From assembly GCA_003599415.1 (NCBI GenBank), contig QZKB01000151.1:1-64000 (forward strand): a stretch of 64,000 bases of DNA. The letters run 5' to 3'. Shown here piece by piece: positions 33,861-42,508 of this stretch (the stretch's first letter is position 1; every line of letters begins with the position of its first letter). The position numbers and the translations under genes are program-made. Source of the stretch: Ignavibacteriales bacterium (lineage in GTDB: Bacteria; Bacteroidota; Ignavibacteria; Ignavibacteriales; SURF-24). The notes under the pieces were generated by a model. That model did not search any database. It saw nothing but the letters and a program-made list of their open reading frames with translations, and was not told where the DNA came from.

Positions 33861-35111
33861 TTAAGATTTTTCTTCCCACACCTGTATAAGCGTAACAATA
33901 TTTTTTACTGCCATTTCCATGTCCTGTATTGCAATCCATTCAAGCTGTGAATGAAAGCTATGTTCGCCGGCAAAGATATTGGGCGTAGGCAAACCCATAT
34001 AAGATAAGCGCGAACCATCTGTACCGCCGCGGATTGGCGATTGAATTGGTTCAATGTCTAAGCGGTTCATTGCTTCAACGGCATAATCAACTACCTGAGG
34101 ATGATTCTGCAAAACGTATTTCATGTTTCTGTATTGTTCTTTAACATCAAAGTCTATTTTAGCGCCGGGGAACTGGGCCACTGCTTTATCCGCTAGGTCA
34201 CGCAGAAAGTCTTCATATTCTTTAAGCTTTTCAGTTTCAAAATCTCTTATTATAAACTTTACAGTGGTTACTTCTTCATTTCCGTTTACGTTTGTACAGT
34301 GAACAAAGCCTTCCCGTTTTTCGGTTACTTCCGGGGCAAGCTTATCTTTGGGTAAAGAATCTAAAAAGCGTGCGGCAATTTTCATGGAATTAATCATCTT
34401 TCCTTTTGCATAGCCGGGATGAATGTTTTTGCCGATAAATTTTACCACAACACCATCAGCACTGAAAGTTTCGGATTCAATTTCTCCTCTTGATGATCCG
34501 TCAACAGTGTAAGCGTATTTAGCACCAAACTTTTCAACATTAAATTTTTCTGTTCCTCTTCCAACTTCTTCATCGGGAGTAAAGCAAACTTTAATTGTGC
34601 CGTGTTTTACTTCGGGATGAGTGATTAAATAATTCATTGCATCAACAATCTCTGCAACTCCTGCTTTATTGTCTGCGCCAAGCAAAGTTGTACCGTCTGT
34701 GGTAATAATATCAAAACCAATCATATTCTTTAATAAAGGATTCTTCTCTACTTCAATTACCTGTGAAGTATCTTTCGGCAGAACAATATCCCCGCCCTGG
34801 TAATTGTTATGTATTACCGGGTTAACGTTTAATCCTGTTACAGCAGGAGAAGTATCAACGTGTGCAATAAATCCTATAACAGGAACATTCTTTCCAGAGT
34901 TTGAAGGCAGCGTTGCAATAACATACCCATGTTCATCAAGATAAGCGTCCTTAAGTCCAATCTCTAATAATTCTTTAACTAAATCTTTAGACAGAACAAG
35001 CTGTTTTTCGCTTGACGGGAAGGTGGTTGATTCCTCGTCCGACTGAGTGTCGTACTTAACGTAATTAAGAAATCTGTTAACACAGGTGAACTTATAATTT
35101 ACATCGAACAT
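33861..35111 (-). CDS. pepT: Peptidase T (tripeptide aminopeptidase)
   Basis: A 416-residue M20B di-zinc aminopeptidase. Counted from the start used here, ligands are H84 and D86 (AHVDTS), D147 (LGADNKAG) and the E181-E182 pair (TPDEEVGRG), with SRLSYMGLPTPNIF and the final EHSFHSQLEW. It removes the first residue from tripeptides in the cytoplasm. The open frame extends 28 residues upstream, but ATG 35111 is preceded by GAGGAA at the right distance and begins MFDVNYKFTCVNRFLNYVKYDTQ, the normal PepT start. Confidence 0.93.
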   Translation of the reverse strand: MFDVNYKFTCVNRFLNYVKYDTQSDEESTTFPSSEKQLVLSKDLVKELLEIGLKDAYLDEHGYVIATLPSNSGKNVPVIGFIAHVDTSPAVTGLNVNPVIHNNYQGGDIVLPKDTSQVIEVEKNPLLKNMIGFDIITTDGTTLLGADNKAGVAEIVDAMNYLITHPEVKHGTIKVCFTPDEEVGRGTEKFNVEKFGAKYAYTVDGSSRGEIESETFSADGVVVKFIGKNIHPGYAKGKMINSMKIAARFLDSLPKDKLAPEVTEKREGFVHCTNVNGNEEVTTVKFIIRDFETEKLKEYEDFLRDLADKAVAQFPGAKIDFDVKEQYRNMKYVLQNHPQVVDYAVEAMNRLDIEPIQSPIRGGTDGSRLSYMGLPTPNIFAGEHSFHSQLEWIAIQDMEMAVKNIVTLIQVWEEKS

Positions 35112-35253
35112 AATTTCCTCGCTGATTGTAAAAGCATTTTTTGTTACAAATAATATTGAAAAGGCGTAAGAGATGCAATAAAACAACATCATCATACTGA
35201 ATTAAAAAGCATTATTTATTATCTTTGTCCATCAATTCAAAGCAGGATACTAA

Positions 35254-36558
35254 ATGAATACGGTTGAGCTTATTCGCAAAAAACGCAATGGTGAAATTCT
35301 TACAGAGCAGGAAATTATTTTTCTTATTGAAAATTTTACTAAAGGGAAAATACCGGATTACCAGTTCTCTGCTTTCCTTATGGCTGTATATTTTAAAAAT
35401 ATGAGCAAAGAAGAAACCGCTGCATTAACAAGAGCTATGCTTTACAGCGGTAACGTTATTAATCTTGATTCTATTCCGGGAGCAAAAGTTGATAAACATT
35501 CTACAGGCGGAGTTGGAGATAAAACCTCACTTATACTTGCGCCAATTGTAGCCGCCGCAGGTTTAAATGTCCCAATGATTTCCGGCAGAGGGCTTGGACA
35601 CACAGGCGGTACGTTAGATAAACTTGAATCAATCCCTGGCTTTACTACACAAATTGATCTTGAAAGATATAAATCTATTATAAGTAAATGCGGAGCTGTG
35701 CTTGCCGGACAGACAAAAGATATTGCTCCGGCAGATAAACTTATTTATGCTCTTCGGGATGTAACCGCTACTGTTGAATCCATACCTCTTATTACCGGAA
35801 GTATAATGAGCAAAAAACTTGCGGAAGGAATTGATGGTCTGGTGCTTGATGTTAAGACAGGAAGCGGCGCATTTATGTCTGATATTAAAGATGCGCAGAA
35901 CCTTGCTATTTCATTAATGGAAACCGCGATGATGTTCGATAAAAAAGTTATTAGCATGGTTACAGATATGAACCAGCCACTCGGGAATTATATTGGCAAC
36001 TGGCTTGAGGTTTATGAATCAGTAAAAGTTTTACAGGGAGAAAATGTTCCCGACTTATTGGAGCTATCACTTAACCTTGCGGGGGCAATGTTATCTGTTG
36101 GTGGTAGGGCCGCAGATATTGAAGAAGGAATAGAAATTTCAAAAGAGATGATTAAAAGCGGAAAGGCGTTCGATAAATTCCTTCAGATTGTTGAATTGCA
36201 GAACGGGGATTTAAGCTTTATTAAAGATCTGAACAAGTATCCGAAATCAAATATTGTTGAACCTGTTTATTCGCATGAAGAAGGATATTTCTCAAAGATA
36301 GATAACTACCAGCTTGGAATGATTAACCTTGAACTTGGTGCAGGGCGATTAACCAAGGAGGATATAATTGATCCTAAGGCCGGAATAGTTTTCAGAATTA
36401 AACTTGGTGATAAAGTGGAGTACGGAGAAAAGATTGCCGAGTTTCATACGGATAAAGCGGAAGTACTTGATGAACTTAAAAGCCGGTTTAACGGTATTAT
36501 AAAATTTTCCAAAAGAAAACCGGCAGAACAAAAACTGATTAAAGATATAATTGTATAA
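35254..36558 (+). CDS. deoA: Pyrimidine-nucleoside (thymidine) phosphorylase
   Basis: A 434-residue class II nucleoside phosphorylase: helical domain with VELIRKKRNGEILTEQEI, the KVDKHSTGGVGDKTSL phosphate-binding loop, signature SGRGLGHTGGTLDKLE and a C-terminal lipoyl-like domain. It cleaves thymidine and perhaps uridine to the base and (deoxy)ribose-1-phosphate. It is monocistronic. Whether it is DeoA (thymidine-specific) or Pdp (broad) cannot be told from sequence alone. Confidence 0.92.
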   Translation: MNTVELIRKKRNGEILTEQEIIFLIENFTKGKIPDYQFSAFLMAVYFKNMSKEETAALTRAMLYSGNVINLDSIPGAKVDKHSTGGVGDKTSLILAPIVAAAGLNVPMISGRGLGHTGGTLDKLESIPGFTTQIDLERYKSIISKCGAVLAGQTKDIAPADKLIYALRDVTATVESIPLITGSIMSKKLAEGIDGLVLDVKTGSGAFMSDIKDAQNLAISLMETAMMFDKKVISMVTDMNQPLGNYIGNWLEVYESVKVLQGENVPDLLELSLNLAGAMLSVGGRAADIEEGIEISKEMIKSGKAFDKFLQIVELQNGDLSFIKDLNKYPKSNIVEPVYSHEEGYFSKIDNYQLGMINLELGAGRLTKEDIIDPKAGIVFRIKLGDKVEYGEKIAEFHTDKAEVLDELKSRFNGIIKFSKRKPAEQKLIKDIIV

Positions 36559-37055
36559 AAGTTGTCTCAGTCGGTACTGTCTAAAATAAATTAAATGTGG
36601 ATTAAAGATTCTAAAAGGATTTATATTGAATAAGTTATTTGCATTTTCAGAATCAATCCCAGATGTCTATTGTGTTGAGTAAATAATAAATCTATTAAAG
36701 TACTTTTCTTAGCGTAAGAAAAGTACGAAAAGAAGCATGCACTTTAAAATAATCCGCCTTAGGCGGACTGAAATTATCCTTCGTTTCGTTACAGAAAAAG
36801 AACTCCCCCGATCAAATCGGGGTCAAACAACTTTTTCTGTTTAACACTTCACTTCGGATAATTTCTTAACGAATTTCTTTTAATGTGCCTGACTTTTTAA
36901 TAGATATTTTGGACAGATATGGTTTCAGATGCAATAACACAATAAAGTTTCTTTTTTAATTGATTGAAAAAAGATATTTTTTAACAGCAAAAAATTCTGT
37001 TTCAATGAATTTATAAGTATCGGCTGTTTGTTTAAATAATAGACAGGGAGAAAAC
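36559..37055. other. Gap holding a palindrome cluster
   Basis: About 500 bp without a gene. The centre (36700-36865) is a dense cluster of palindromes described separately. The flanks are AT-rich; the SD AGGGAG of the next gene lies at the right end. Confidence 0.6.
36700..36865. repeat. Cluster of nested palindromes (fold-back element)
   Basis: Three parts: a 12-bp hairpin GTACTTTTCTTA / TAAGAAAAGTAC (36700-36726), CCGCC-TTA-GGCGG (36754-36766), and a three-layer nested hairpin with stems GAAATTATCC/GGATAATTTC (36770 and 36856), CAGAAAAAG/CTTTTTCTG (36792 and 36831) and CCCCGAT/ATCGGGG (36806 and 36816). All arms are perfect. It resembles a non-autonomous, REP-like mobile element. Confidence 0.7.
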
Positions 37056-37925
37056 ATGGTTTTTATAATATCTATTCTGGCAACCTTGGTTGCGTTTGCA
37101 GTTTACAGGAATGCAAAGAAAAGACAAAGTCCTTCGGAAGCAACATTTGCACGCTTCGGAACTTTGATTGCCGCCTTTGTGGCATTTATCCAGATCTTTA
37201 CTGTAATTCCAGCCGGCTCAGTTGGTGTTGTAGATTTCCTTGGAATGGTAAGCGATAATACATTAAAGGCCGGGGTTAATATTGTTAACCCGCTTGCCAA
37301 CATAGTTAAGTTTAGTATTAAGACGCAGGAATTAAAAGAAACAATGACGGTTCCTTCCAAAGAAGGATTAAGTGTTCAGCTTGAAATAAGTTTGTTATAT
37401 CATTTGAATCCGGATAACGCTTCGCGTATTTATAAATCTGTTGGCGAAAATTATCAGGAGATAATTTTAATCCCGCAGTTCCGTTCTGTTGTTCGGGGTA
37501 CGACCGCAAAGTATGAGGCGAAATCTTTATACACGGCTGAAAGAGATGTTGTTGGTAAAGAAATGCAAAAGGAATTATCCAAGCTTGTTGAGCCGCGCGG
37601 CATTACGGTTGAGTCTGCACCATTACGCCAGGTGATTTTACCGTCCGGCTTGACTGCATCAATTGAAGAGAAACTTAAAGCCGAACAGGAAAGTCAGAGA
37701 ATGGAATTCATTCTTAAAAAAGAGCAGCAGGAAGCTGAACGCAAAAGAATTGAAGCGAAGGGAATTTCAGATTTTCAGGATATAGTAAGCAGGGGAATAA
37801 GTGAACAGCTGCTTAAATGGAAAGGAATTGAAGCAACTGAAAAACTTGCCAATTCACCAAACTCCAAAATAGTTGTAATTGGCGGTGGTAAAAACGGTTT
37901 ACCATTAATCTTACAAGGAAATTAA
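37056..37925 (+). CDS. Prohibitin-like SPFH-domain membrane protein
   Basis: A 289-residue protein with membrane segments at about 1-18 and 32-52, then an SPFH/Band 7 domain (about 50-210: VIPAGSVGVVDFLG, PQFRSVVRGTTAKYEAKSLYTAERD, APLRQVILPSGLTASIEEK) and a coiled-coil of KAEQESQRMEFILKKEQQEAERKRIEAKG. This is the bacterial prohibitin pattern; such proteins form large membrane rings that organise microdomains or guard proteases such as FtsH. The SD is AGGGAG. No partner gene is adjacent. Confidence 0.9.
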   Translation: MVFIISILATLVAFAVYRNAKKRQSPSEATFARFGTLIAAFVAFIQIFTVIPAGSVGVVDFLGMVSDNTLKAGVNIVNPLANIVKFSIKTQELKETMTVPSKEGLSVQLEISLLYHLNPDNASRIYKSVGENYQEIILIPQFRSVVRGTTAKYEAKSLYTAERDVVGKEMQKELSKLVEPRGITVESAPLRQVILPSGLTASIEEKLKAEQESQRMEFILKKEQQEAERKRIEAKGISDFQDIVSRGISEQLLKWKGIEATEKLANSPNSKIVVIGGGKNGLPLILQGN

Positions 37926-38006
37926 TTGGAAAGGCTGAGGTTAAGGCTTAGGCGGAGAATAAATTGAAAAACGTATTTCCTTCCAAGCCTTAATCTTTAA
38001 TAAAAC

Positions 38007-38366
38007 ATGATCTATCCAAAGAAAATAAAATTAAACGGGAAAGATTCTCTAACAATTATTTGGGAGAATAATACTACCCATAATTTTCCATTAACCTTTT
38101 TAAGGAACGAATCTCCAGATGCCGGGAACAAAGGAGAAACAATTCTCTGGAAACATTATGATCCAATTCCCAAAGAACCTGACAAGCCAGGTAAATATGA
38201 AGTATCATCAATTGAAATGGTTGGCGACTATGCTATCAATATTACCTGGAAGGATGGATACAATTACGGAATATACTCGTTCGATTTACTTTGGCGCTGG
38301 GGCGAATATTTAAGCGTAAGAGATAATCTTCATCAGGATTTTGATCACGACCATGATCAACACTAG
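38007..38366 (+). CDS. DUF971 (GBBH-like N-terminal domain) protein
   Basis: A 119-residue protein matching DUF971: IKLNGKDSLTIIWENNTTHNFPLTFLRNESPDA and YAINITWKDGYNYGIYSFDLLWRW. The domain occurs as the N-terminal part of gamma-butyrobetaine hydroxylase and as small stand-alone proteins linked to iron-sulfur cluster work. Stand-alone members often have Cys residues after the LR strand; this one has none. The His/Asp-rich tail (QDFDHDHDQH) could bind metal. It lies 81 nt after the prohibitin gene in the same direction. Confidence 0.85.
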   Translation: MIYPKKIKLNGKDSLTIIWENNTTHNFPLTFLRNESPDAGNKGETILWKHYDPIPKEPDKPGKYEVSSIEMVGDYAINITWKDGYNYGIYSFDLLWRWGEYLSVRDNLHQDFDHDHDQH

Positions 38367-38482
38367 TCTATAAGGCAAACTGATTGAATTAAACAACCTA
38401 TAATTCAACGTGCTAAGTCAAGCAGGATTACTGCAGAGTCTTATTAGATAAAATCAAAAATTCAAAAACTAACAGGTATAAA

Positions 38483-39721
38483 ATGAACAGGATAATCTTA
38501 ACTAAACTAATAGCGGTAATTGTTTTTCTTTCACCTTTTACAGTTCAGGCACAGCTTGATTTGAATAAAATGGTAAAGAAAACAAAGAAGAAAGTTGAAA
38601 AAAGAATCGAATCAAATGTGGATAAAAAAGTGGATAAGACATTAGATTCTGTAGAAGAAGAACTTGAGAACAATGATGCTAAAGAAAAAAAACAATCTGA
38701 ATCTTCAAAGACGACAAATAATGAAGCTGAACAAATTAAATCGGCCGAGGAATTATCAAATTCAGTTCCTGATGAGAGACAAAGCCGGGCATATTCCAAA
38801 TTTGATTTTATCCCCGGCGACAATGTGATTTTTGAAGATGATTTAAAGGGAGAACAAAACGGTGAGTTTCCTTCTAAATGGGATCTTGTGAAAGGAACCA
38901 TCGAAAACGGAGTTTATGAAAATGAAAATGTAATCTGGTTCAGAAAGAACAACAGTATTATTAAACCCTTAATCTGCAACAATAAATTACTTCCTGAAGT
39001 GTTTACCATTGAGTTTGATTATTTCATGGGAAATAAAACCCAACAGTCATATTCTCTCTGGTTAATGAATGAAAAAAATAAAGCGATTGTGAGAATAACG
39101 TTTAATGGTAAAGAGATGAAAATAATGGGTAAAACCGAAGGAAGCATCGCTGAAAAATATGAAGACGGCTGGAAGCACATATCTGTTTCTTTCAACAGGC
39201 GTGCATTAAAAGTATATCATAATGCCGAGCGTGTATTAAATATTCCGAACATAGATGAACAGCCCGTATCTTTTCAGATTGAAGGTGGAAGAAATAATAA
39301 TCCCCAGAAAGATGAAAGAGCTTTTATTAAGAATATCAGAATTGCAGAAGGCGGCGTTCCTCTTTATAACAGAGTTTTAACAGAAGGGAAAATTGTAACA
39401 ACGGGAATTAAGTTTGATGTTAATAAAGCTACAATTAAACCGGAATCTATGGGAGTAATTAACGACATCTTTAACTTGTTAAAGGAAAACGCGGACCTGA
39501 AATTTTCTGTTGAAGGACATACGGATAGCGATGGTAACGAAGAATTTAATTTAAAATTGTCTGAAGAAAGAGCAGTTGCTGTTGTTAATAAACTTGTTGA
39601 AATGGGAGTATCAGCTTCAAGACTAAAAGCAAAAGGCTGGGGTGAATCTAAACCACTGGTAGAAAATTCTACACCTGAAGGAAAAGCAAACAACAGGAGA
39701 GTTGAGTTTATTAAATTTTAG
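38483..39721 (+). CDS. OmpA-family outer-membrane protein with a LamG-like middle domain
   Basis: A 412-residue exported protein (signal peptide about 1-24, ending VQAQ). It has a charged helical segment (about 30-95, many K and E), a beta-rich concanavalin-like domain (about 105-295) starting at NVIFEDDLKGEQNGEFPSKW, and a C-terminal OmpA/peptidoglycan-binding domain (about 305-412: VEGHTDSDGNEEFNLKLSEERAVAVVNKLV...RLKAKGWGES). It should anchor the outer membrane to peptidoglycan and present the middle domain. It ends at the hairpin at 39737. Confidence 0.88.
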   Translation: MNRIILTKLIAVIVFLSPFTVQAQLDLNKMVKKTKKKVEKRIESNVDKKVDKTLDSVEEELENNDAKEKKQSESSKTTNNEAEQIKSAEELSNSVPDERQSRAYSKFDFIPGDNVIFEDDLKGEQNGEFPSKWDLVKGTIENGVYENENVIWFRKNNSIIKPLICNNKLLPEVFTIEFDYFMGNKTQQSYSLWLMNEKNKAIVRITFNGKEMKIMGKTEGSIAEKYEDGWKHISVSFNRRALKVYHNAERVLNIPNIDEQPVSFQIEGGRNNNPQKDERAFIKNIRIAEGGVPLYNRVLTEGKIVTTGIKFDVNKATIKPESMGVINDIFNLLKENADLKFSVEGHTDSDGNEEFNLKLSEERAVAVVNKLVEMGVSASRLKAKGWGESKPLVENSTPEGKANNRRVEFIKF

Positions 39722-39736
39722 GTAGAAGAGGAATAA

Positions 39737-39767
39737 AAAGCAGTCCTTATTTTTTAAGGGCTGCTTT
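39737..39767. terminator. Bidirectional terminator between the OmpA-family gene and the redox operon
   Basis: A 13-bp stem (AAAGCAGTCCTTA with TAAGGGCTGCTTT, one G-U pair) with a TTTTT loop lies between two convergent genes. T-rich flanks are stronger on the minus strand (TTTTTATTCC). Confidence 0.8.
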
Positions 39768-39772
39768 GTGTA

Positions 39773-40414
39773 TTACAGTAATTTCTGAATCTGTTTTTGA
39801 TATACTTCTTTCTCAACGAGCCCAACATATCTTGCTGCTATCTTCCCTTCCTTATCAATTATGAATGAAGTTGGTATAGATTCGATATTACCATAAGCAA
39901 CAACTACGTCCATATTGCCGTAAACAACAGGGTAATTTATTTTATAATCTTTGATGAATGGTTTAACGGCATCAATAGTATTATCCTGATCTAAAGAGAC
40001 GCCTATAATTTCTAATCCTTTGTTTTTATACTGGCTCTTAAGAGAAACCAAGTCGGGAATTCCTCTGCGGCAGGGCGGGCACCAGGTTGCCCAGAAATCA
40101 ACAAGAACAACCTTTCCTTTATAATTAGAAAGCTTAAGTTTTTTTCCTTCCGTAGTTGAAAGTTCAAAATTTGGGGCGCTTTTACCTTTCAAAACATCTT
40201 CTACACTCATTGTTGTCGGGTTATAATTTGGCGGATATGGTCCTTGTTCCGGTTCGCTTTGAGAATTATTTACAATAAAGAAAACCAGAATTGCCACGAT
40301 GAATAAAGTAGTGTAAACAAAGTTTTTATATCTTGGATCTATTAAAGGCTTCTTGGTTTGTGTTCCAAAAGTTCTTTTTGCCGGTTCTTTTGATCTTAAA
40401 TTTTTTTGACTCAT
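39773..40414 (-). CDS. Membrane-anchored TlpA/ResA-like thioredoxin
   Basis: A 213-residue protein with one N-terminal membrane helix (about 32-49) and a periplasmic thioredoxin fold. The active site is WCPPC (C112 and C115 from the start used here) and a cis-Pro block SIPTSFIIDKEGKI follows. It reduces or shuffles disulfides, typically for cytochrome c maturation. I chose ATG 40414 because GGAAGA precedes it; the longer frame to 40516 overlaps the upstream gene and begins with an unlikely sequence. It is the last gene of a four-gene redox operon. Confidence 0.9.
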   Translation of the reverse strand: MSQKNLRSKEPAKRTFGTQTKKPLIDPRYKNFVYTTLFIVAILVFFIVNNSQSEPEQGPYPPNYNPTTMSVEDVLKGKSAPNFELSTTEGKKLKLSNYKGKVVLVDFWATWCPPCRRGIPDLVSLKSQYKNKGLEIIGVSLDQDNTIDAVKPFIKDYKINYPVVYGNMDVVVAYGNIESIPTSFIIDKEGKIAARYVGLVEKEVYQKQIQKLL

Positions 40415-40478
40415 TATTCTTCCAAAATTTAGTTCTAAATTACTTAAAAGCTTCAAGTTATTAAACAGAAATCTTTTT

Positions 40479-40700
40479 CTATTTGTTTCCTGCGAGCAGT
40501 ATAGAATTAAGTTCATTTACAAATTCATTTATCTTTTCATCTGTAAAACCTTTTTCCTTTGCAGCGTTTTCAAGCGTTCCCCATGCAGGTTCGCCGCAGC
40601 GGAGGCAACGGATTCCCTTTTCCATTAAATATGTAATGGAGTCAGGCAACAATTCTACAAGGTCTTCAATCGAAATGTCTTTATTGATTACTTTGTCCAT
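40479..40700 (-). CDS. DUF1858-domain protein
   Basis: A 73-residue protein matching DUF1858: DISIEDLVELLPDSITYLMEKGIRCLRCGEPAWGTLE, with the C32-x-x-C35 pair. The domain is associated with ScdA/RIC-type repair of iron-sulfur centres and with hybrid-cluster neighbourhoods; the Cys pair may bind iron or take part in thiol exchange. Its start overlaps the DUF6132 gene by 20 nt. Confidence 0.88.
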   Translation of the reverse strand: MDKVINKDISIEDLVELLPDSITYLMEKGIRCLRCGEPAWGTLENAAKEKGFTDEKINEFVNELNSILLAGNK

Positions 40701-40911
40701 TTGAGTTCTCTGTATCTGGTTCTTTCTTTTTACCTGGGAAGGAAAATACTAATCCTAATAAAGCCCCGTATGCTGTTGATATAAAGGGATTACTTTGAAT
40801 TGGACAGGAACCGGTTCGGCAGCCGATAAAATAATAATAAGCATAGCCTCCAATTCCTCCAACAATAACAGGTAAAAATCTTTTCAACCAGGATTTATAT
40901 TTTTCTTTCAT
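40681..40911 (-). CDS. DUF6132-type small membrane protein
   Basis: A 76-residue protein with two membrane segments (about 11-30 and 46-60) around the block GCRTGSCPIQSNP with C31 and C36. This block is characteristic of a small family I know as DUF6132, found in Bacteroidota and Chlorobi beside thioredoxin-like genes. Function is unknown; the paired Cys residues facing one side suggest a membrane thiol carrier. The start overlaps the previous gene by 1 nt (TAATG). Confidence 0.8.
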   Translation of the reverse strand: MKEKYKSWLKRFLPVIVGGIGGYAYYYFIGCRTGSCPIQSNPFISTAYGALLGLVFSFPGKKKEPDTENSNGQSNQ

Positions 40912-41570
40912 TAACTAACCGGTTCTTTCTGCAGATTGGATAAAATCTTTTCAAGCACCATATATTCGGGAACAGCACCTTCAACAAAATCATTTTCGTT
41001 TATTATTGTCCTTGGTACTCCTCGTACGTTATACTTATTTGATAAATGAGGAAACTCAGTTGCCTCAACCATATCTCCTTTAATATTCTTATTCAGATAT
41101 GAAAACTTGTGTGCGGTAACAACAGCCTGGGGGCAATAAGGACAAGTTGGTGTTACAAATACCTGTAAGTGTACAGGTGAAGCAATGTTCTTAACCTGTT
41201 CGACAATATTATCGGAAAAACCATGTTCTCCGGTTCCCAATAAAAGAATATCTTCGAGTAAAGTAGAGAATTCATAACCGCTTGGTATTCCATATAACTT
41301 TATTCCGTAGTCGGTTCCGTTTTCATCAAGAAGAACAATAGCGGGAATTTTATCAACACCATATTTTTCAACATCTTCTTTGTCTGTAATAAAGTTTTTT
41401 ACTTCAAGATGAATAAATTCGGAAGTCTCAGATAATTCCTGCAGCAACTGTTTTGTTTCTCTGCAATATGAACATTCAAGTTCCTGGGTAAAGAAAATCA
41501 ACTTAACTTTTTTTGTAAGGGGAGCAAGTCTTTTGCGCAGGTCATCTCTTAGTTTATCATCTAAAAACAT
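40911..41570 (-). CDS. Two-domain glutaredoxin-like protein disulfide oxidoreductase
   Basis: A 219-residue protein with two thioredoxin folds, each with a CxxC site: C33-S-Y-C36 and C143-P-Y-C146. The layout matches PDO / thioredoxin-fold proteins such as those of archaea and thermophiles. cis-Pro motifs follow (KIPAIVLL, GVPRTII). It is cytoplasmic and the first gene of the operon, so it may feed electrons to the membrane partner and TlpA-like protein. Confidence 0.88.
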   Translation of the reverse strand: MFLDDKLRDDLRKRLAPLTKKVKLIFFTQELECSYCRETKQLLQELSETSEFIHLEVKNFITDKEDVEKYGVDKIPAIVLLDENGTDYGIKLYGIPSGYEFSTLLEDILLLGTGEHGFSDNIVEQVKNIASPVHLQVFVTPTCPYCPQAVVTAHKFSYLNKNIKGDMVEATEFPHLSNKYNVRGVPRTIINENDFVEGAVPEYMVLEKILSNLQKEPVS

Positions 41571-41671
41571 ATTATCCTCATAATTTTAACGATAGGATGA
41601 AAGAAAAAAAAGAAGGATTCAATTCCCTTTCTTGCTCTTAAATAATTGATTTAATACATTTACTTGCAAAT

Positions 41672-41678
41672 AAGGAGG
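41672..41678 (+). promoter_or_regulatory. Strong ribosome binding site that fixes the start at 41685
   Basis: AAGGAGG lies 6 nt before ATG 41685. It rules out the in-frame ATG at 41664. Confidence 0.85.
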
Positions 41679-41684
41679 TTTTTA

Positions 41685-42476
41685 ATGGCGGACTATGAAA
41701 AACACTTGTACATGATTGTCTTTCCTATAAATGCTCTTGTTGCTTCTCAGCTTGACCCGGTTAAATTTGGCGAACATTATACAATGTCAAGCGCAAAGCA
41801 TTTCAGCGGAAAAGTAATTTTTGCCGAGATTGATATTAGTTACAGGAATGATTATTTCGAGAGTGAGAGATATTTATCCTTAACGGTTCCGCATGAAGAT
41901 GGATCGCCAAAGAGAACCAAGTTTATTTCTTCTTACAAGGTACTGGAAAATGTTTCTCTTACTGCAATTAATAAATTATTTCTTGTAACCCCGAACGGGA
42001 AAGTTCTTCCGATCGATCCTATTGAATATACTGCTTATAACGAGCCTGGTTTGATAAGAATTTATCAGGAAATATGTCCGCTAGAAACATTGGTTGCATC
42101 TACTAAGGATCAGCGTGAGTTTGGACGGTTTATAACTACCCAGACAAAATCAAAGGGTGCCCCAAGTATTTGTTTTACACAGATAGATTTTAACATTCAG
42201 AAATTTTTAGATGATAATAGGAATAAAGAACTGTTTCATATCGATTTGCCGGGGATAAATCCATACCGCTTTTTTGATTGTGTTATGGAATTAAAAAATA
42301 ATCCCGGAAAGCTGACGAAAACTATTAGCCTTGGAACGATACTAAAAGATATTTCATACAAATTTTTGCGTCATGGTTTTTGGTTTGCAAAAGCAGACGA
42401 ATTAAAATTCTTCTCAATGCCCTCAATACAAGATCTGGAAAATAAATATTTCAACTGGTGGAAATTTGTAAGATAG
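41685..42476 (+). CDS. Conserved-looking protein of unknown function
   Basis: A 263-residue soluble protein (MADYEKHLYMIVFPINALVASQLDPVKFGEHY...). I recognise no domain. It has no signal peptide or membrane segment, is mixed alpha/beta in look and ends in aromatic-rich NKYFNWWKFVR. The start is fixed by AAGGAGG at 41672-41678; an ATG seven codons upstream would place that SD inside the gene. It has its own terminator (42487) and divergent and convergent neighbours, so it is a single-gene transcript with a strong ribosome site. Confidence 0.75.
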   Translation: MADYEKHLYMIVFPINALVASQLDPVKFGEHYTMSSAKHFSGKVIFAEIDISYRNDYFESERYLSLTVPHEDGSPKRTKFISSYKVLENVSLTAINKLFLVTPNGKVLPIDPIEYTAYNEPGLIRIYQEICPLETLVASTKDQREFGRFITTQTKSKGAPSICFTQIDFNIQKFLDDNRNKELFHIDLPGINPYRFFDCVMELKNNPGKLTKTISLGTILKDISYKFLRHGFWFAKADELKFFSMPSIQDLENKYFNWWKFVR

Positions 42477-42486
42477 TTTTTTGACC

Positions 42487-42508
42487 AAGCCGGCATGACC
42501 GGCTTTTT
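42487..42508 (+). terminator. Intrinsic terminator of the unknown gene
   Basis: AAGCCGG-CATGA-CCGGCTT (42487-42505) followed by TTTATTTTT. It abuts the rlpA-like stop codon. Confidence 0.88.

Noticed and set aside
35112-35195. 28-residue N-terminal extension of peptidase T with a hydrophobic start
   Set aside because: A good SD and the normal family start lie at 35111; the extension has no SD and would be abnormal for a cytoplasmic enzyme.
40415-40516. 34-residue extension of the TlpA-like protein
   Set aside because: It overlaps the DUF1858 gene and lacks an SD; GGAAGA marks the start at 40414.
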